DNA of 64,000 nucleotides from Diadema setosum (lineage: Eukaryota; Echinodermata; Echinoidea; Diadematoida; Diadematidae). Under the pieces are notes generated by a model, which saw only the letters and a list, made by a program, of their open reading frames with translations, did not search any database and was not told the origin of the DNA. This document shows, in pieces, positions 61,066-64,000 of the stretch (within the stretch, counting starts at the first letter, position 1; each line of letters begins with the position of its first letter). The DNA lies in the NCBI GenBank assembly GCA_033980235.1, contig CM067062.1:15961801-16025800 (forward strand). Direction: 5' to 3'. Both the position numbers and the translations under genes were made by a program.

Positions 61066-63888
61066 ATTCCCCTTTTCATTTTGTGTTAGATGATTTCCTA
61101 GCAGATTTCAGAAACAGGAGAGGGCAGTCACCTCATTTGCCTTTATTTTATGTACGTGTATTTTTTTTTTTCAACCTAATGAATAGCAATACAACATGTA
61201 CATACAATGTTAAATGTAGATGCATCCCTTGTCATGAGTCTAACTGGGATCTCATTGTCAACTTTTACTTTTCAGGATTGCTATTCACATTTCTCCTCTT
61301 GCAGTACTGTGTTTACACTGTAACCACATTTTCAGGGAACTCACCCAATTAATGCAAAAATGTGTGTATGAACATCTTTATTTATGAGATGGTATTCAAC
61401 ATCATATTTTGGTGATAGAAGAAATGGACATGAATTTGACTATTTGTCCATGCATAGAGTTTTCAACCCATGGACACTGAAAGGTATTATTCTGTGGTCA
61501 CTGTAATGTTATGCGTCTTCCCATGCAAGTTTGTTCCAGGTGTGCATGCATGGGGCACAGGAGATGCACAAAAATTTTAATGTGACATGAAATCATATGG
61601 TTTCATATTTTGAATTAAAATGATTTTGATGAAAAGTGAAATAATTCTGTATTTTGACTGCTTTATCAGTGGCATAAATCTGAACATGCACATATATACA
61701 TTGTAATGTCAACATTCTCCATTCATTAGTTGTATTTGTAGAAAATGTATTGAATTCCTGTTAAAACTACAATATTATGTGTGTATATACATTGCACCTG
61801 TGAGCAATCAATTTCATTCATAACATTCATTTCATATCTTCTCACTTTCTCTGCATGATTACACATGTTTTGGTCACTCCCAGGGGATTAACTATGAGCC
61901 TTATTCTACTACACATTCTGCCTGTAACTACCAGAGCTAGTTTAGATGGTCTTGGGTAAACCCTTTATGTGCTTGGGCACTAAGCCTAACTTTAAAGATT
62001 TTCCATCAGTATTCAATAATCTATCCAAACTTGACCTACATAATAAATTTGTAAGATCACAAGTGCTGGTCTGTAATTTAACAAGCATGTCTTAAAACTT
62101 ACAGATCAGCAGTTGCAATCTGACAAATTTAATTTGTGAGAGGGAGACAAAATTGAAGAAAATTTACTCCTTAACCTTCACCCCTCAACTTAATACTCTC
62201 TTGCTTTGACCTACAAATGTACATACAGTGTTTATAGTGAGTAGAAAGTTAGCAGACCCATTGTACACTGGAATCTATGTATAATATGAAGAGTCTGATC
62301 GCAGAAGGAGTTAAGTGTCATTCTTATAAATTTTAAAGTAACTCCATCATCAAATAAAGCAAAGCATGACCTTTCCAAAGATACATTGTACCTCGTTGCA
62401 TAACAGGGAATATTCTTGGAGTGATGATTAAAAATATCGAACAATTTCCTGTTATTTTCCTTTTTGAATATTTTTTCAGCAGGTTTACTAGCAAATATCT
62501 CAAATTGACAAAACTGCCCTGAACTTGTTTGGTGATTAAAATCTTTGGATATAGGATGTTGCCTCTCCTTCCAACTTAATATCTCTGACAGATTGCCTAC
62601 CCTTGGGCTTTAGGATCATTGCTGGCCTTTCACTACCATTAGGCCTACTTTTTGTGTCTGTTTGTTCCATTGCTTTCACATCCTTCCTTACCTGATTGGC
62701 TCCCTGTTCTGACACCATGCCTAGGTACCCCATTTGATGGTGTGTGTCTGTGATCCATATAGATATATGTCTACTTTTTGTGTTTGTCAGTCTGACCTTG
62801 ACTTAGATTCTGCTAGGATCAAAAACTTCAGGCCCCTTTTGACTCAATTTTGATGGTCACCATACAACAAACAACATTTTTTTTAATAGAAAAACTTGGA
62901 TATAGACTGCCATGGATTACAGAAAAAAACAGATTTATCTGAATAAAAAAACAAAACAAAACAAAAAACAAACCAAAACAGCAGTAGATCTCTGTGAGGG
63001 ATAACTATTTTAAACGAGGTAATCAATTAAGGGCTCTACATGTCTTGTGACTTGTAAATCGTCTTTGATACCCCCTCCCCCAATCCATTCGCACCCACAG
63101 ACAAAAGGTGTTATGGAATCAGTAGGATAGGCATGTAGGATCGAATCAATGCACATGGTACATGTACTAGCATTTGCAAGATCCTGCTGACTTTGCATTC
63201 ATCATCTGACCTTAATCATTCTAACTAGGACGAGTCAAAAGGAGGCTTAGCTTTCCATCCTGGCAGAATCTTTGTCAGAGGTCAAATAACAAAGACAAAG
63301 GTTGAAAAAAGACTACAGACAAAGTAACAGGCACTGTCTTGGAGAAGCTAGGGAGACAGAACAAAGAAATCAACAAGGGAACCAGCCAAGTAAGGGGGAT
63401 TAAAGCTAAGGGGTGAGGTAACAAAAGGGAGAGGTGTAGGGCCAGTGATGAGCCTTAGGGTCAAACAAAAGGGAGAGATGAGGCCATTAGTGATTCCGGG
63501 ATCATGTGGGGCAACCTGAGAAAGATAAAGATGAATAGGGAGGCAACATCAAATAATCTAAGATGAGGAACAACACAAAGATGAAGGGTAGGAAAGTGAA
63601 GATGACAAACTGGAGTGTACTGCCAAGCTTGGCACTATGTCATGTTGACAATGGATCTGTGCCCATCTCAGAAGCACCTCTTGAGGTCTGATTCTTCCCC
63701 AAAGACTGGATAGAAAATCCGCAAGTATTGAGATACACATTTAATATAGTGGTACATGTAGTGCATATGATATTACTCTTGGTCTGTTTAGAGAGGTTTG
63801 AAGAGTTGTTGGCGCTTAAAGGTGCTTGGTGCTTCATTCAATGTTGAATATTACGCCTTTATCTTGTATAGAGAGAGAAATTCACACT

Positions 63889-63890
<2 letters not shown>
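61066..63890. other. Intergenic DNA, no gene seen
   Basis: AT-rich with a somewhat less AT-rich, purine-rich stretch at 63230-63620. No ORF with recognisable similarity, no RNA gene and no clean transposon ends. Confidence 0.4.

Positions 63891-63923
<33 letters not shown>
63891..63923. repeat. (TA)n microsatellite
   Basis: Alternating TA near the window end. Confidence 0.95.
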
Positions 63924-63931
<8 letters not shown>

Positions 63932-64000
63932 ATATATTTTTCAACGACGGAAAGAATAAATATTCCACTGTTAAACAGCTAAAATAATAATCGCGATAGT

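Overview
The window is nuclear DNA of a multicellular eukaryote. Genes are split by spliceosomal introns, intergenic and intronic space is AT-rich and full of microsatellites, and there are tRNA-derived SINEs, decayed non-LTR retrotransposons and many palindromic MITE-like elements. Protein similarities, the repeat style and the frequent tacatgta / taggcctac words suggest a marine deuterostome invertebrate, most likely an echinoderm such as a sea urchin. That assignment is inference from recall; no search was run.

Layout. 1-12.5 kb: no supported gene. It holds a ~165-bp satellite in which each monomer carries an RFX X-box-like palindrome (760-2030), several MITEs, microsatellites and a 300-bp foldback element (8345-8646). 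12.6-25.9 kb, minus strand: a complete 8-exon gene for a secreted proteinase K/aqualysin-like subtilase (373 aa when spliced in silico, catalytic Asp134/His168/Ser320), with one GC-AG intron. 26-37 kb: two tRNA-type SINEs, a decayed endonuclease/RT LINE (minus strand), several foldback or MITE insertions and a duplicated non-coding segment. 37.8-40.2 kb, plus strand: one intronless ORF of 794 aa encoding an unrecognised multi-pass membrane protein with a signal peptide and an extracellular domain. 40.2-45 kb: probable 3' UTR, a ~510-bp terminal-inverted-repeat element and a second LINE fragment (plus strand). 45.3-59.5 kb, plus strand: a complete 9-exon gene for mitochondrial short-chain acyl-CoA dehydrogenase (ACADS, 415 aa), whose introns hold at least seven MITEs, two of them nested. 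59.5-64 kb: probable ACADS 3' UTR and intergenic DNA.

The three genes show no functional link. One is a secreted protease with an I9-type propeptide, one an orphan membrane protein, and one a housekeeping enzyme of mitochondrial fatty-acid beta-oxidation. Most of the unexplained structure is in repeats: TTAA-flanked, TA-flanked and 9-bp-duplication MITEs, foldbacks built from short internal units, and two inverted copies of a telomere-motif-rich dispersed repeat lying about 11.5 kb apart.
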